A program made the translations under genes and the position numbers. The notes beneath the pieces were generated by a model that saw nothing but the letters and a program-made list of their open reading frames with translations, had not been told where the DNA came from and did no database searches. Positions 10,640 through 23,134 of a stretch of DNA of 64,000 bases are shown here, piece by piece (position 1 is the first letter of the stretch; each line of letters starts with the position of its first letter). This DNA is from Tomocerus qinae (Eukaryota > Arthropoda > Collembola > Entomobryomorpha > Tomoceridae). The stretch spans positions 22,910,880 to 22,974,879 of the forward strand of contig CM034550.1 in NCBI GenBank assembly GCA_020055645.1. The letters run 5' to 3'.

Positions 10640-11300
10640 TCTATTATTTTACTAAAACTGTGTACACGGTCCCCTTCACTCAGGCGAGCTTCTGTTACGG
10701 CTTGCCGTAGGTTTAAGATATCTTTCTTGAATGCAGTTTACTTATTCTGACTTATTGACTTGCCAAGGAATTCTTTCGGACGACTGTACATATGACTGTA
10801 GGGTAGCACCCCAATTTTGAAAATTGGTGTGCTTTAAGAACATGGTCTATACAAATCGAGCATCGCATTGGCCCATACAGTATTGAAGACACATTTGTGA
10901 TAGTAATTTAAGGCAGATAGGATAGGTATTGTATATAGTATTGTAATACGTAAGTGTATATAGGTCGGTAAATGTTGTATTTGTAGTTGTGTTGTTTGTG
11001 TCGTGTTTGTATTGCTCCAGTTCCGTCTCCCTCATACCCATAATGTCGAGTAGGTAACTCTAGTCATCCAAATAAATGGGATGTCATTCTTTATGCTTTT
11101 CTTTTGCCAACCGAAACAAAATGCTTTTATTTTCAAAGCATCATCGCATTCCACTTCCTTTTATTCTTCACTTCACTATCACTCTCGTTTCAGACGTAGT
11201 AACACAGCAAGAAAGAATTTACAATCATTCACGATGGCCCGTTTAGGGTTTTTAAATCCCCTACTATTCCATTACTATATATAAAATTATTTCTTCCTAT
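10640..11300. other. Non-coding interval
   Basis: No gene or clear repeat was recognised. A short-period TGTATTG/TAGTATTG-rich patch lies at about 10930-11010. Open frames here are short and lack family features. Confidence 0.4.
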
Positions 11301-11307
11301 GTCGACA

Positions 11308-11464
11308 CTATTTAGGATTAACGAATTCAAGGCTGTATTGAGGGGGGATCGAGGCATCTTGGGGGGTCATTGCCCCAACCCCAAATCGGAGAAAAGAAAA
11401 TTTTTTGCATTTGTCCCCAATGACTCCCCCTCAATACAGCCTTGAATTCATTAATCCTAAATAG
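11308..11464. mobile_element. Small MITE with about 39-bp inverted ends
   Basis: The left end CTATTTAGGATTAACGAATT and right end AATTCATTAATCCTAAATAG are inverted repeats that continue through CAAGGCTGTATTGAGGGGG and its complement. The ends can be read as TA-flanked (TA-TTTAGG ... CCTAAA-TA), which would suit a Tc1/mariner-type MITE. The internal sequence has no coding capacity. Confidence 0.7.
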
Positions 11465-11966
11465 CTTCAGCAACATCATTTTCAATTTCATTATCAATTT
11501 CATAATTCTCATTCACATCAGAAAATTTGATGATTGATTATACGAATAATCATCACCAACATCATTATCAAATTTACAAATATATCCGACGCCGGAAAAT
11601 TTTATTCTTGACAATCCGAATTATCAACATCATAATCATTGCATATTGCATAAAACAAGGAAGACCAATATTGTTATTTATAGGAGTGAACATTCGCTTA
11701 TTTCAAATGAAACAATGTTAATATGCCTAATCATTTTGAAATTCAGCAATAGTACTGGGAGCGTTTCATTAATAATTATTTGCAACAAAAGAAAGAAATT
11801 ATTAATTTGCAGTTTGCTCAGCAAGTGGAAGCTAAATATTCTAACAGTACTAATATTACTAACAAAGCTTTCAAAGCTAACATTTTATAGGAAACGCCAT
11901 TACACTTTTTAAAGCTCATTTTTAACTTTACTACATATTAAACGAATTGGACCAAAACCAATAAGG

Positions 11967-13130
11967 TTGGTCACAGGGCCATTAGCATTGTTTTTGGTAA
12001 GTTTGGTCTCCGTGTATGCATTCAAAAGTTACAGTGTTGGCGGACGGACGGACAGACTGCGGTTCTATAATCTGCCTTGTTCAGGCATAGGCAGTTCAAC
12101 TATAGAATCGGGTAGGGTATATTTAATATCCAAGCAAATATCACTGAATGAAGCTTTTACGATCATGCAAGAAATTTTGGTTAAGTTATCTTATTGGTGC
12201 AATCATAATGGGTTAACAATTAGTATCGAAAAAACGAAATACATGTTAATTCATAAGTCTAACGATGTCAAGTTACCCACACTACCTAGTTTGTTTATAT
12301 ATAACAAGGAAATTGAAAGGGTTAATGATTTTAAGTACCTAGGTTTAATTATTGATGAAAATGTTACTTTCAATAAGCACTATGACCATGTAATAAAAAA
12401 ACTCTCCCAGGTGAAAGGTGTACTGAAACATTTTTGTAAATTCGTAGACTTTAGAGTTTATTGTTTAATGGTAAAGACTTATGCCCTAACTATTGTCGAT
12501 TACTGCATTTCTCATTGGTCATGTGTATGTGAAAATAAAATTCTTAAAATCGACAATATAATCCTGGATATTCTAAAATTGTATCCCCAATGTAATAATT
12601 ATAGTGATAATGATCTTCTAGAATTGGCTGGTATTTTGTCAGTAAAAGAGCGTATTACCTATTATCAAATTACTAACATACATAAAGTCTTAATGTTCCC
12701 CCCCAACATTCTGGCTTTAGATAATTTTTACAAATTGGAAAAGCATATGCGTAGCTCAATTAACGAAGGAAATCTAGAGGTGCCTTTATTCCGTACTTCA
12801 ACAGGTCAACGAAACTTAAAGTTTCGCTCTGTAAAAGTTTGGAACAACCTCCGGCCAAAATTCTCTAAAAACTCGTTTCTAAAATCCCACAACAAATTTA
12901 AGCAAGACTTAACCCAAACTATTTTAACGAATAGAAATTAAACGCATATTGGATCATATGCATTCAATTGACTAATTTTCAATATCACCTACATAATCTA
13001 AATTTAAGTTAAGAATGTTTGTCAGGTTACTAAAAGTATTTATTGTGACACCTGGGAGAGAACAGCTATAAGCTGGCCAGAACTCGTCAATAAAGCTGAT
13101 CAATCAATCAATCAATCAATCCAATCATAG
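11967..13130 (+). mobile_element. 5'-truncated non-LTR retrotransposon, reverse transcriptase C-terminal part
   Basis: A continuous frame ending at 12941 shows the C-terminal half of a LINE-type reverse transcriptase: the palm/thumb region with W-NHNGLTIS-EKTKYM, then the hallmark block FKYLGLIIDEN, followed by the usual C-terminal segment with VKVWNNLRP and FK-DL. The catalytic Y-DD region, N-terminal ORF and endonuclease are absent, so it is dead-on-arrival. The 3' UTR ends in a TCAA microsatellite (about 13088-13122), typical of CR1/Jockey/L2-like elements. The homologous sequence begins near 12090; the first 40 or so residues of the open frame are flank. Confidence 0.85.
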
Positions 13131-16100
13131 AAAATGCAAATGCTTTTTTTTGGATCATAAAATGTTTTTCCATTGGCCTCGAAATCAGAGATTTTAATCA
13201 TCATAATCTTTAAAGTAATAAATCTCTAAGCAAGTTGATGGCTGTTAGATTCTTGGAACTGTCTACGACATGATACATGGATATTGTTGGGCCTAATTGG
13301 ATTGGTTATATTTTCAAACGTTTCACGCTGGTGGAAAAAACTTTTTCTCACAGGTGACCTGAAAAAATTCCCTACCGGCCTATATACCTGAATTTTTTGA
13401 TTGACAAAGAGGTTGTTAAGCCGTGTCCACTTTACCCTGCATTAAATTGTGTAAATTTCGTGTGAAGTGAATGAATTAACAGACATTTGACATTTGTATT
13501 TAAATTGATCAGTACCGTATTTAGAGGGTCGATTTCGGAGGGTGCAATAAAATCATAATACTTTATGCGAAAAATTTAGGTTTATTTTGTTTAAAATGAG
13601 CCATTTGCCTACAAATCACATAAAATCTTATGGTACTTTTGAGAAAAATTTTTCCTTTTTCTTGGATTTCGGGGGGGGGGTGCGCGCCATTTGCCCCCAA
13701 TTGCCACTAAACACGACCTTCTTGGTATTGATATTGCTCTCGAAACTCTCTCCTTACTTCCTGCTTTTCTCCGTTTTTTTCTCGCTTTTCTCCCTTTTCT
13801 TCTCTTTTTTCTCCCTTTCTCTCTCGTTTTTCTGGTAACCTAGTTACCAGGTTACCGTGGTTTTTCCACCAGCGACATTACATGTCAGGTCTTGTGACAT
13901 TTAATGTACTCATATAATACTAGCTGGTAAGGTAGGCGAAGTGATGAGCAGAAATCCATTATTCTCACCATGACTCTAAATACTTTGGCAATAACCACAA
14001 CCTTCAATATTCCTTTTCAGAGAGAGACATTAGTGACTAGGCTGCCTATCTTCCTCATCTCTCCATCCGAATACTTACACTGTTTCGGATCTTACCTGGT
14101 AAATGTAGAATTTCCATGCAGAAAATGAAAATTGCTACTACTTTAAGTTGAAATGGCATACTAGCATATTTAATTTAAGATATTCTATTTATGCCTAATT
14201 TCCTACGTTAAGGTAATTTGTGCATGAGTAATGCGTATAATTAAATACAAATGGATTGAAAAGTAGAAAAGACTCAAGTGATATTCACCGACTGAAGACT
14301 CAAGTAATTAGATTGAAGTGAAATCCACCATATCCCACTGGGAATTTCCGTGTTTTGAATTAGAAACCATGTCTGGCTGGCAAGTAATCTAAATATAAAT
14401 GTGGTGATGTACGGTTACAAGGCACATTAGTCATTATTTCATGACATCTAGAACACAGGTCTCGAATTCAATTGCCCAAGATAAACTCGCTCTTCTTTCA
14501 ACCCTTTTATTGTTTACTCTATCTTTGCCAAACTGAAAATACAGCAAATGTCATCTGAAAATGCTTACATGCCTCCTTCCAAAATCAAAATCTTTTAATA
14601 ATTCTTCATTTAAATTACCATCACGAAAAAATCACATAGTATTACAATTTTTGAAAACATAATTCAAAGAAATATTACTGTGCCAAAACTACGTGATATG
14701 ACTCTTAATTCATTCCACGTGGCGAACTTGAAGAAAAAATATAGATCATTGATGGTAAATTATAACAGAATTTTAATTGGTATACTGCTATATTTAATTT
14801 TAATGGTAAATCCAACTTGCGTGGTAAGTATAGGTAGGTGTTAGTATATCAATCCCAACATAGTTGTCACAAATAGTTGGATGGAGTGTGATTTGCCAAT
14901 AATTAGTTCAATTTCAATATCTATAAATAAATTTCCATAAGATATCTCACAAGACAATTATATGATTTGAACTTTTTGGCACTTTAATAAATGCGAATTG
15001 AATACCACTTATCAATATTCCTAAGATTTTATCCCCTCTGTATGTGAATACCACTTCTGTCTGTCTGTCAGTCCGTCTTTCTGGAAATCCCTATGAACGA
15101 CAGCTTTCGAACAGTTTAAGCTAGACTGTTCTTCGGAGTACTTAAATAAAGATCACCGGGGGCCATCGCTGAAATTCATTCGACAACTGGCATGCTTTGT
15201 GACTCATCTAAACTAAACCGGTTAATGTTCCGCTATTACATCTCCCTGTTTTCAGTGTAGTGGTTTATTATTCCTAAGTCACTAATGAAAATCCATATTA
15301 TCTGTGCCTACGTCACATGCAAGATAGTTTCTTTTAAATGAACCATATGGATGGATGTGCATACAAATTATACCAAGAAAAGCTATCAGATTTGTGTCAT
15401 TTCATCCTTCTCCAAATCAAACATCATTGTCTAAATCTTTCGAATCCTTTCGTACTCCTTCCCTAACTCACGGTCAGGGATTCAAAAATAAACACCCAAT
15501 TATATATTATGTCTAAATGATTTGTAAATGAAAATAAATAAAAGTATAATATCTTTGTTTGTTATCATTGCTCAGAGTTGAAGTTAGTAGGATATGCAGA
15601 GACGAGACAGCAGAATCTGAGAATCCATCTGTTTCAAAAATATCTTTGTAATCTACACCGGGCCCAAGACAAATAGACTTTCTCATGTGCAACGTCTACT
15701 CACATCCGAGTTCTCATTGTCAGAACACATAACACGCACATACAGTTACAGTTAACAGTGCCAATTGCATTCTAATCGAATTAGCGAGCTCCCTCGTCTC
15801 ATGCCGTAACTACAATCATTTTAGGGATCTTCAACACTCTACCATCGTCAACTCTAATCGAAGGTGCTACTACGTGCAAATGCAAACATTTCCAAAGGAG
15901 TAACAGAATTTAAAATATTTACTGGTCCATGACTAAGATCTTTGCCAAATGGCCAAAACAAAAACATTTATAACTACTTCCTTTAGCTATTTTCTGTTCA
16001 AAATGGCTATTTAGCTGGCTAAAACCAAATATATTGGCTATAGCCATGGAGTGGTTAAAAGTTAATCATTTCAACGTAATTTTTTGAGAACATGCAATTT

Positions 16101-16486
16101 ATTTAGAAATTTTCTCGTGTTGGCAAACACCAATAAGCCAATTAGTCTTGTTTTTGGATAAACTGATTTTTGACATTATTTTCTGTGAATTAAGTGTGAA
16201 AGTTTTTGTCGACGGGACCAAAACAAGTAAAGGCTAGTCTTGAAGAAATGCGTTCTGGTTTTGGCTACGTCGCTGTCTGTAGAGGATGAGATGAGTAGGA
16301 AGCTAAATAGCTGAATGGGATGTAGGAAGCTAAATAGCTGAATGGGATGGTTGTGTATTAGAGTGAGACTGTTGGAAGACAGAGTAGCAGTAGTTTATCT
16401 CAAGTCATCATAACAGATTTCCCTGTTAATTCTATAGACATTTGGAGAGTAGTGGGAGCATTATTATTATTTATAATCTTGGAGTG
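13131..16486. other. Non-coding interval upstream of the SET/MYND gene
   Basis: No gene is supported. About 13500-13850 is a low-complexity G-run and pyrimidine-rich patch. About 15040-15170 matches part of the dispersed repeat near 26600 (CTGTCTGTC, GGAAATCCCT, ACAGCTTTCGAACAGTTT). A 27-bp tandem duplication (TAGGAAGCTAAATAGCTGAA) lies at 16296-16349, close to the probable promoter and leader of the next gene. Confidence 0.4.
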
Positions 16487-19400
16487 ATGGAGAGGGACAC
16501 TTGTTCAGAGGAGTCATTTGCCTGTTGGAGGGGAGAGAGAGCCGACAGTGTCACCATGTGCGGCAACTGCTTCAAAATAAACCCGGCTCTCCAATTCCTC
16601 ACCCAGTGTGAGAACTGCTTGCATTTCAACAAGCGACAGGAAGAGGACGAGATTTTCCCTTCCGACTGTTTCCAGGTGAAAAGTGAGAATGGCTGTGGCA
16701 GATTTTTAGTGGCCACTCGAGATTTAGTGCCTGGAGAATTAATTCTGCTGGAGAGACCCATTGTGGTGGGTCCCATGATGATGGAGTGCGTATCCTCTCT
16801 CTACCCGACCTGCTTGGGCTGCTGCCGTGTCACTAACACCAGCTACTCCTGCTCCAAGTGCAAATGGCCAGTTTGTGGGGAACCCTGCGAAAAGGTCAGT
16901 CTACTTCCTCCCCCCTCTGCCCTGTACTCAACATCAAAGTTCTGACACTTTCCACCTCTCCCTACTCTTTATAGTCGTTTCAGCAATCGTCCCTTACTCC
17001 TGGATAGTGATTTCGTACCTTTCCAAGAGACTGTAGTCAGTTGAGTTTAAAAATTGATGTTAACTATTATTTTCCCCATTTCCAACACTTTCAACTCAAT
17101 TTTGAAAACCAACTACAATAGCGGATATGGGCAATTCTCGGTGCCGGCCAGACTAAAAAGCCCCTCCCTAGGGTGGGGCGCCCCACCCTCCTAACCTAAC
17201 CTAATTTATCATAATCTAACCTAATCTAAGGGTGGGGCGGGTGGGGCGCCCCACCCTAGGGAGGGGCCTTTTAGTCTTGCCGTTCTCGGTGCACACCTGT
17301 TTAATTTTTAGATATTATTAGTGTTTTTTTTGTATTCCGTTTCAATGAAAATAAATATTTTAAAATTCAGATGATGTTCCATGCAGATTTCGAGTGCAAA
17401 GTGTTCCGAAAAGCGAAGATTCCTTCCCTCCCCCATCCACAACGATACCAAATGATACAGTTACTAAGATGTTGTCTCCTCCGGGAGATCTCGCCCAAGA
17501 AATTTGCTCAATTGATGAGTCTGGAGTCACATGTTAACAGCAGGAAGAACATTCACCATCAAAAACCGGGGAAAGATAAGGAATGCAATTTCATCGAACA
17601 AGCTTTCCGCTTTATTACTGAAATGTGCAAACTTCGCTACGATTACGAATTAGTCGACTACATTATCGGTGTATGCTGGGTCAATTCTTTTGGAGCTGAT
17701 GCTTTATTGGGCTACAAAAAACGGTAATCTCTTATATTATAAACACAGAAGAGATAAAGCAATAAATTTGCCAATCTATCTACTTGTATGAATGTCTGGT
17801 AAGAGAGCCTAGGAAACCTGCATATATTACGTAGCGCAAAACCCCCTCCCAACAATGTGTGACGCAAGTGCTGACTGTAACACTTTTGGGCACCTCCTCC
17901 CCCCAACAACTGCACACGTGTATATGCAGGTTCCTTAAAAGCAAAATGCGCGTCCTCACTTCCTCTAAACCACCGAAGTGAGTTGTTTCATAAATTATTA
18001 TAACATCAAAACAACAATACAAACTTACATAAGTTGTTTAATGGTATTGACCAGCGAAGGTGACATTTTGTGAATGGGGTGTCGAACGCAGGACGCTATG
18101 CCAAACTAGTACTACTAACTGGGGATTGAATATTATTAGCACTTAAATGAATATGATTCACTAAGGCACTTCCAGACGGGTCGTAAATCCGGCTGGTTCG
18201 GTATGGTAAAAGAATGTCAATTACTGACGATGATAGGTGGTGGTTTTTGAGGTTGAGTGACAATTGGTGTCAGGAGGATGGCTGATTAGACTAGGCAGGC
18301 TTCGGTAAATTCCAGTTCGGCTGGTCAACTTTGCTAGCTAGCTAAAATGCGTGTACTTTATCGAAATTGTGTTTACTAAATAAAGCACTGAAACTGTAGT
18401 TATTTACTAACTAATAATTATTTATTTAATAATAAAAAGGGTGACAAGTGAAGTATGAACTTGCACGTTGTCACGAGAGAGAATTACAGAGATGCTTTCG
18501 GGAAGCAAGAGTGAGAGTGAATGCTCATTGAGCGTCTAGTATCCAATATGGAATTGTAGTGACAGGAATAGCTTAGAATATTGCTTAATAATTACAACTT
18601 GATTGAGTGGAATTAAAATAGAATAAAAATGCACTTCTGGTGCGTGGTATGGAAAAATGATCAAAGTTACCACGAGAGGGCTCGTACATTTTGTAATGAT
18701 CGTAGTAGTAGAGATTCTGTTCTTACTTTTTACTGTCCCATTTATTTCTTTGCGCCAATTTGGGCACCTATTTTGTGGAATTAAATAAATGATCTGGGGG
18801 GGGAGGGGGCACTTCTATAAAATGGAATTTGCACGTTTTTCCAAAGTCCGTTCCCTGTATTGGATACTAGGATCTACAGATATTATTTTGGTTTAGGAGC
18901 TTCCATTTGACCCGGAACTGTTTTTATTACTGTGATGGGTGGCCTGCTGAATTTCTCTAGAGTGCTAGGTTCACCCCTTAGCTGGGTTCACTAGTACCAC
19001 AAATACAGATAAAGGGCAATTAATAATTAATGTTACTCTCGATTTATGTTTTAAAAAAAGACTGCAAAATCAGATGTATAATCTCGTTTTGCAGTACGAA
19101 ATCTCAAAAATATAAATAATAAATAATTAAGTTCCATCAGAGCATATCCACACTACGATTAAATGGCACTTGATATAAATTTTCGGAAGTAAATATATGA
19201 AATTTATAGGTTACATTATAGTATTTGATTATTCAACAAACACTTGGAATACATTAATTGCAAATGCATTTTCATCGGGTTGTATTTATTTCAAATAATT
19301 CACTTTTCAATTTTGAAAACAGAAATTAATGCCATAATATGTCATTAGTTCTACTCAGATATAAAGAGGAGCGACTAAATGAGAAGTGATAGTGGGATAA

Positions 19401-20817
19401 AGTCAGGATGGGGAATGGGGTCCAGGACAGACTTTGGTTCACCCGTCCCATAAACTTCAACCTTTCAAAATAAATACCCCGTCTGAAAAACTTTTCCAGT
19501 ATATAATATTTTTTGAATGATTGATCGCTATTTATTGTGACGAAACCGTGTTTTAATCTTTCGTACCTACTAGCTGTATAGATAAAATTAGGGTTTGTTT
19601 AAATCGTACATAAAAAATAATAAAATGTGGAAAGTGGAAAGTGGAAAGGACGTGTTTTTAGAGGTATGAATAAAATGAATTTTGATCTAAAAATACAAGC
19701 AATGAATTACTGGTATGTTTTGGTTTAGGCGATGTTCGTTAATTTTCCACAAGTTGAGCATGCTGAATCACGACTGCATTCCAAACACAAGCCTGGTGAT
19801 CCACGAAAAGCGAGAGGACGACAGAGACAAAGCTCTGCCTCGAGGCATCGGCAATATTTGGGGAGAACTGCGTGCGTCCGTGCTGATCCGGGCAGGAGAG
19901 ACGATTTCCCAGCAATATGTCAACGTCGTTCAGGGAACTCTCGAAAGACGCTCTGCTCTATTTGACAACTGGTATTTCTCTTGCACTTGTGCCAGATGCA
20001 ACGATCCCACCGAAAATCAAACCTTCTTCTCCGCTGTCAAGTGTCTTCTCTGCTTACACGGCTATCTCCTTCCAGTTAATCCGTTGGACTCCTCCTCCCT
20101 TTGGAAATGTCGACCTGTTCAGCCTCCTACCCCCGACACCCATTTTCAGGTATCGTATTTATTTATTTTGCTAAAACTGTAGGATTTATTGATTTCAATA
20201 TTTAACCCCCACTCAAAATCTTATCACATTATAATAATAGTTTGGCCTATTTATTTAAGAGATCCAATGCACTGGATGCGGATAATGTCATCTGTGATAA
20301 TTTTGTCTCTGCTGAAAGTATTAAATGCCTCATCAACGGATTTTCCAGTTCTGTTTTGAATTTTAAAGACGATATCAAAAGTCTGGAGGAGCTTCAAGCA
20401 AACAATTCAGGAAAAGTTTTTCATCCACAGCATTTCCTAATCCAGGATGTGAAATACCAAATCGTGGAAGAGTTTATCAACATCAGTGCTCACAAATTAA
20501 GAGAAGGTGATATTCAATTAAGAAACGGTCTGGATTTTCTCGGGTTAGCCTCCAGGTGTGTTCAGTACTCCAGGGAATTGCTCCAGGTAGCCGATAGGAT
20601 TTCTCCCGGTGAAAGCACGTACAGAGGAGTCCTCATTTACTTTCTGTGCTATTCCATGTTCTGCCTGCTGCGCAGAAAAGCCGTGAGTGAGGCAGAGGCC
20701 GAGTGGAAGGAGTTTCAACATTTTGTGGACCAAGGAAGATTAATTCTGTTGAAAAAAGCAGACGGGAGTCCCTACATTTCCATGGCAGAGCGACTCAAGA
20801 GCTTTCTTCCCAATTAA
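16487..20817 (+). CDS. SET and MYND domain protein, arthropod SmydA type (4 coding exons)
   Basis: Coding exons 16487-16894, 17371-17723, 19729-20149 and 20260-20817 join with matching phases (0, 2, 0) into 579 residues. Residues 62-96 are the start of the split SET domain (GRFLVATRDLVPGE). The MYND zinc finger has cysteines at 109, 112, 122, 125, 130, 134 and 144 with H140, crossing the first splice junction. The SET core follows with MLNHDCIPNT (265-274), then GE-I--QY and the post-SET zinc motif CTCARC (339-344), then an alpha-helical C-terminal region. SMYD proteins use S-adenosylmethionine to methylate lysines; the NH-C-PN motif that binds it is present. The layout and the long insert between MYND and SET suit the arthropod-specific SmydA group (Drosophila msta-like). 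The chosen ATG is the first in-frame one. The long second intron (2 kb) is the least certain junction. Confidence 0.88.
17145..17282. mobile_element. MITE in SET/MYND intron 1, 10-bp target duplication
   Basis: This 138-bp near-palindrome has ends CGGCCAGACTAAAAAGCCCC and the complement of CGGCAAGACTAAAAGGCCCC, and GTGGGGCGCCCCAC inside both arms. It is flanked by identical TTCTCGGTGC at 17135-17144 and 17283-17292. A 9-10 bp duplication points to a Mutator-like (MULE) non-autonomous element. It lies wholly inside the intron, so it need not disturb the coding exons. Confidence 0.85.
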
Positions 20818-21297
20818 TATGGACATTCAAGCATAATATTGGCTAAAAACGAGTGTTTTTTTCCAATGCAAAATCTCATCAAATATTTTAGAAGACCTTT
20901 TCCGATGAAAATTATGGAAAAACAGGAAGCAAAACATTAAGTATTTAAGGACGTGGAAAATATTTGCTTTGCATTGTGGAAAAACTTATTGTCCCGTTTG
21001 CAGCTATCCAACCCAATTAGAGCTTTTATCTAACTTGGTAATTGGGCTTTGGCATGCTTGTTTTTTTTACATGAAATATATCTACTTTCAAAAGTTACGA
21101 TGCATTAAAAATGAACAAACCCGAATTCTCGTTTTATTTAGATTTTAAAGGCAGTAAAAGTATGTAGTAAAAGTTAGCAGGGGTATCTGCAAATACTATG
21201 TTGAAATCAAGAACACGATAAATGGGATGCAAAAAATCCTAAGGATTCCGGGGAATCTCAAATCTTTATTCACATTTAGATATCTTTGGATGGTGAT
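20818..21297. other. Convergent 3' flanks of the SET/MYND and knottin-like genes
   Basis: This stretch should hold the SET/MYND 3' UTR and, on the minus strand, an AATAAA (21265-21270) 28 bases after the knottin stop codon. Nothing else was recognised. Confidence 0.45.
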
Positions 21298-22056
21298 TTA
21301 ATCATACTCACTAGAGACGCAAGCTCCGCTCATGTCAAATCTATCTTTGCAGAACAACGCTGGGCAACAATCGTCATCAGACACACAAGGACCATACGGA
21401 ACACAAGCCGGTAACGGGGATCTCTTGTTTCGACCCGACTGCATGGTATCCTCAACCCCAACCAACGAACCAACTCCTTCAGCTACAGCCCCGGCATGAC
21501 CTTGACATGAAAATACATAACACCACGATTAAAATTGAAAAGATTAATGAATTTGAACTATCGGCATCAGAGGATTAATTTCATATTTCAAGAAATTTTT
21601 CTTGAAAAATGAAATATTGGAAATAAATACAATACACATGTTAATTTTATTTTAAGGGAAATTAATTGAATTTAAATGAAATAAATTGCCATAATATATA
21701 CCCTATTTATTTCAAATATTTCATTTTTCAAAGAAATTAGGAGTGAAATATTTATTTATTTCAAAAATTTATTTGGTGTCGTGTCTGATCGGAATCTGCA
21801 TCCAGGCTCAGGCTATGCTAATTAGGTCGAAAAAGGCTTTTCAATCTGAAACAATTTATTTTTAACTTTAAGACGATGTGCCTTCAACCATTTCAAATCC
21901 GACTTTTAAGAGTTTGTTAGCATTCGGTAATAAATTCGTAGGACTAATTCAGTGGGTCATTTAGCTAAAAAATGTACCTTGAATATGCTTTGAGTAAGAA
22001 GAGGAAACAGCAAGGGCTAGAAGAAGAGCTATCATAAAATTCTTCGATGTCTCCAT
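21298..22056 (-). CDS. Secreted six-cysteine knottin-like peptide precursor (2 exons)
   Basis: Minus-strand exons 21978-22056 and 21298-21500 join through a phase-1 GT-AG intron into 93 residues. Residues 1-22 are a classic signal peptide (FMIALLLALAVSS core). An acidic, cysteine-free propeptide ends in the furin-type site RNKR at 50-53. The predicted mature peptide (54-93) has exactly six cysteines at 59, 65, 71, 72, 77 and 87, spaced C-x5-C-x5-CC-x4-C-x9-C, the inhibitor cystine knot framework. Such peptides are secreted and act as ion-channel ligands, antimicrobials, protease inhibitors or hormones. No specific family was recognised, so function and tissue are unknown. Both exons are too small to stand out as long frames. 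An AATAAA (21265-21270) follows closely. The architecture resembles toxin-like peptides but does not show that this is a toxin. Confidence 0.87.
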
Positions 22057-23134
22057 TTCGTTGTCTCTTGATTTGCCAAGTCACGCAGCACGAATGAAAA
22101 GGTGAAATCAATGAAATCCATTTGCTAATTTTAGCTAGGAAAGATATTTTCTGGCGAGGTCAGAACATTTTGCCGAGCATTGGGTAATTTCATGCATAAT
22201 TATCCCTCGCTATTGTTTTTAAATGGGCATTTAATGGTCTATGAATAAACAATGTGAATGTTACAATTGAAGAATTATTTAGTTAGCCCTGATAAAATAG
22301 ATAAAATATATCCTTGAAACCTTTTTGATGATGGCACAGTAGTAATAAATGTGAACTATATAGAAATGATTAATTGTGTAATACATAAAAACAGATTTGA
22401 AAATCTGTTTTCCTTGCGTTGCTGGAGAAAAAAACCTAAAAATGTTAATGTTAAAAATGTTAACTTGGCACTAAAAAAACTCAATAAAGGGTTCACGGCC
22501 AACTCAATACTGAAGATTTCGTTTTTCGGGGATGGAGATTTCAATTCTGCAAATGGAGATCGGTGCATTAAAAGTAGTGTCCGTTTTTGATTGCCATAAT
22601 GCCCATTCATTCAAAAATTTTATTACGATAAATCATTTGCATGTCGGAGGATGCGGACACAAACGTTTTTGACAAATTTAAATTTATTTAAAACTGGCAA
22701 ATATTATTCAATATGGCCGCAAATGTAGTGTCTTTTAAGGCGAATAATAATTTAATAAATAAAATATTTTGTACTAAGTTGCTAAAACAGGGCACGAAAA
22801 ACCAAAAAGATTCTTTTTTGCCTAGCAAAATTAGGTAAACCTAAAGGAAGATTGATCAATTTTATCTGTTTTTTACAGCTTTATGAAAACAGCCTAGAGA
22901 TCATATCGAAAATGACGTTCGTACGGGGCACGGCATGTGACTTTATTGGACCGAATTGGACTTTATTGGACCAAATTGGACTTTATTGGACCGACGTTTA
23001 TCTAATAGTAAATATTCCTCGGACATTGTCTTTTTATAGATTATAAGGACGAGACAAAAATATAGACAGGACAGAAGAGATAGTTTGAATTACTGCTCAG
23101 TTTAAATAGACTAGTTAAAGTGGATTTTATTTGT
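22057..23134. other. Interval between the knottin-like and gustatory receptor genes
   Basis: The first few hundred bases should carry the knottin promoter (minus strand). A 20-bp unit ACTTTATTGGACCGAATTGG is repeated about 2.7 times at 22938-22994. A 79-codon plus-strand frame at 22351-22590 is lysine- and asparagine-rich, has no family features, and I do not call it a gene. Confidence 0.4.

Noticed and set aside
13587-13838. Plus-strand frame ending in a phenylalanine/serine/leucine run
   Set aside because: It is produced by a G-run and a pyrimidine-rich low-complexity tract, with no domain features.
16442-16486. Upstream start for the SET/MYND protein
   Set aside because: The extension would need a TTG start; the first ATG in frame is at 16487. 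A spliced upstream exon remains possible.
22351-22590. Plus-strand 79-codon frame, lysine/asparagine-rich
   Set aside because: Composition matches AT-rich noise (AATGTTAATGTTAAA repeats); no signal peptide, domain or splice context.
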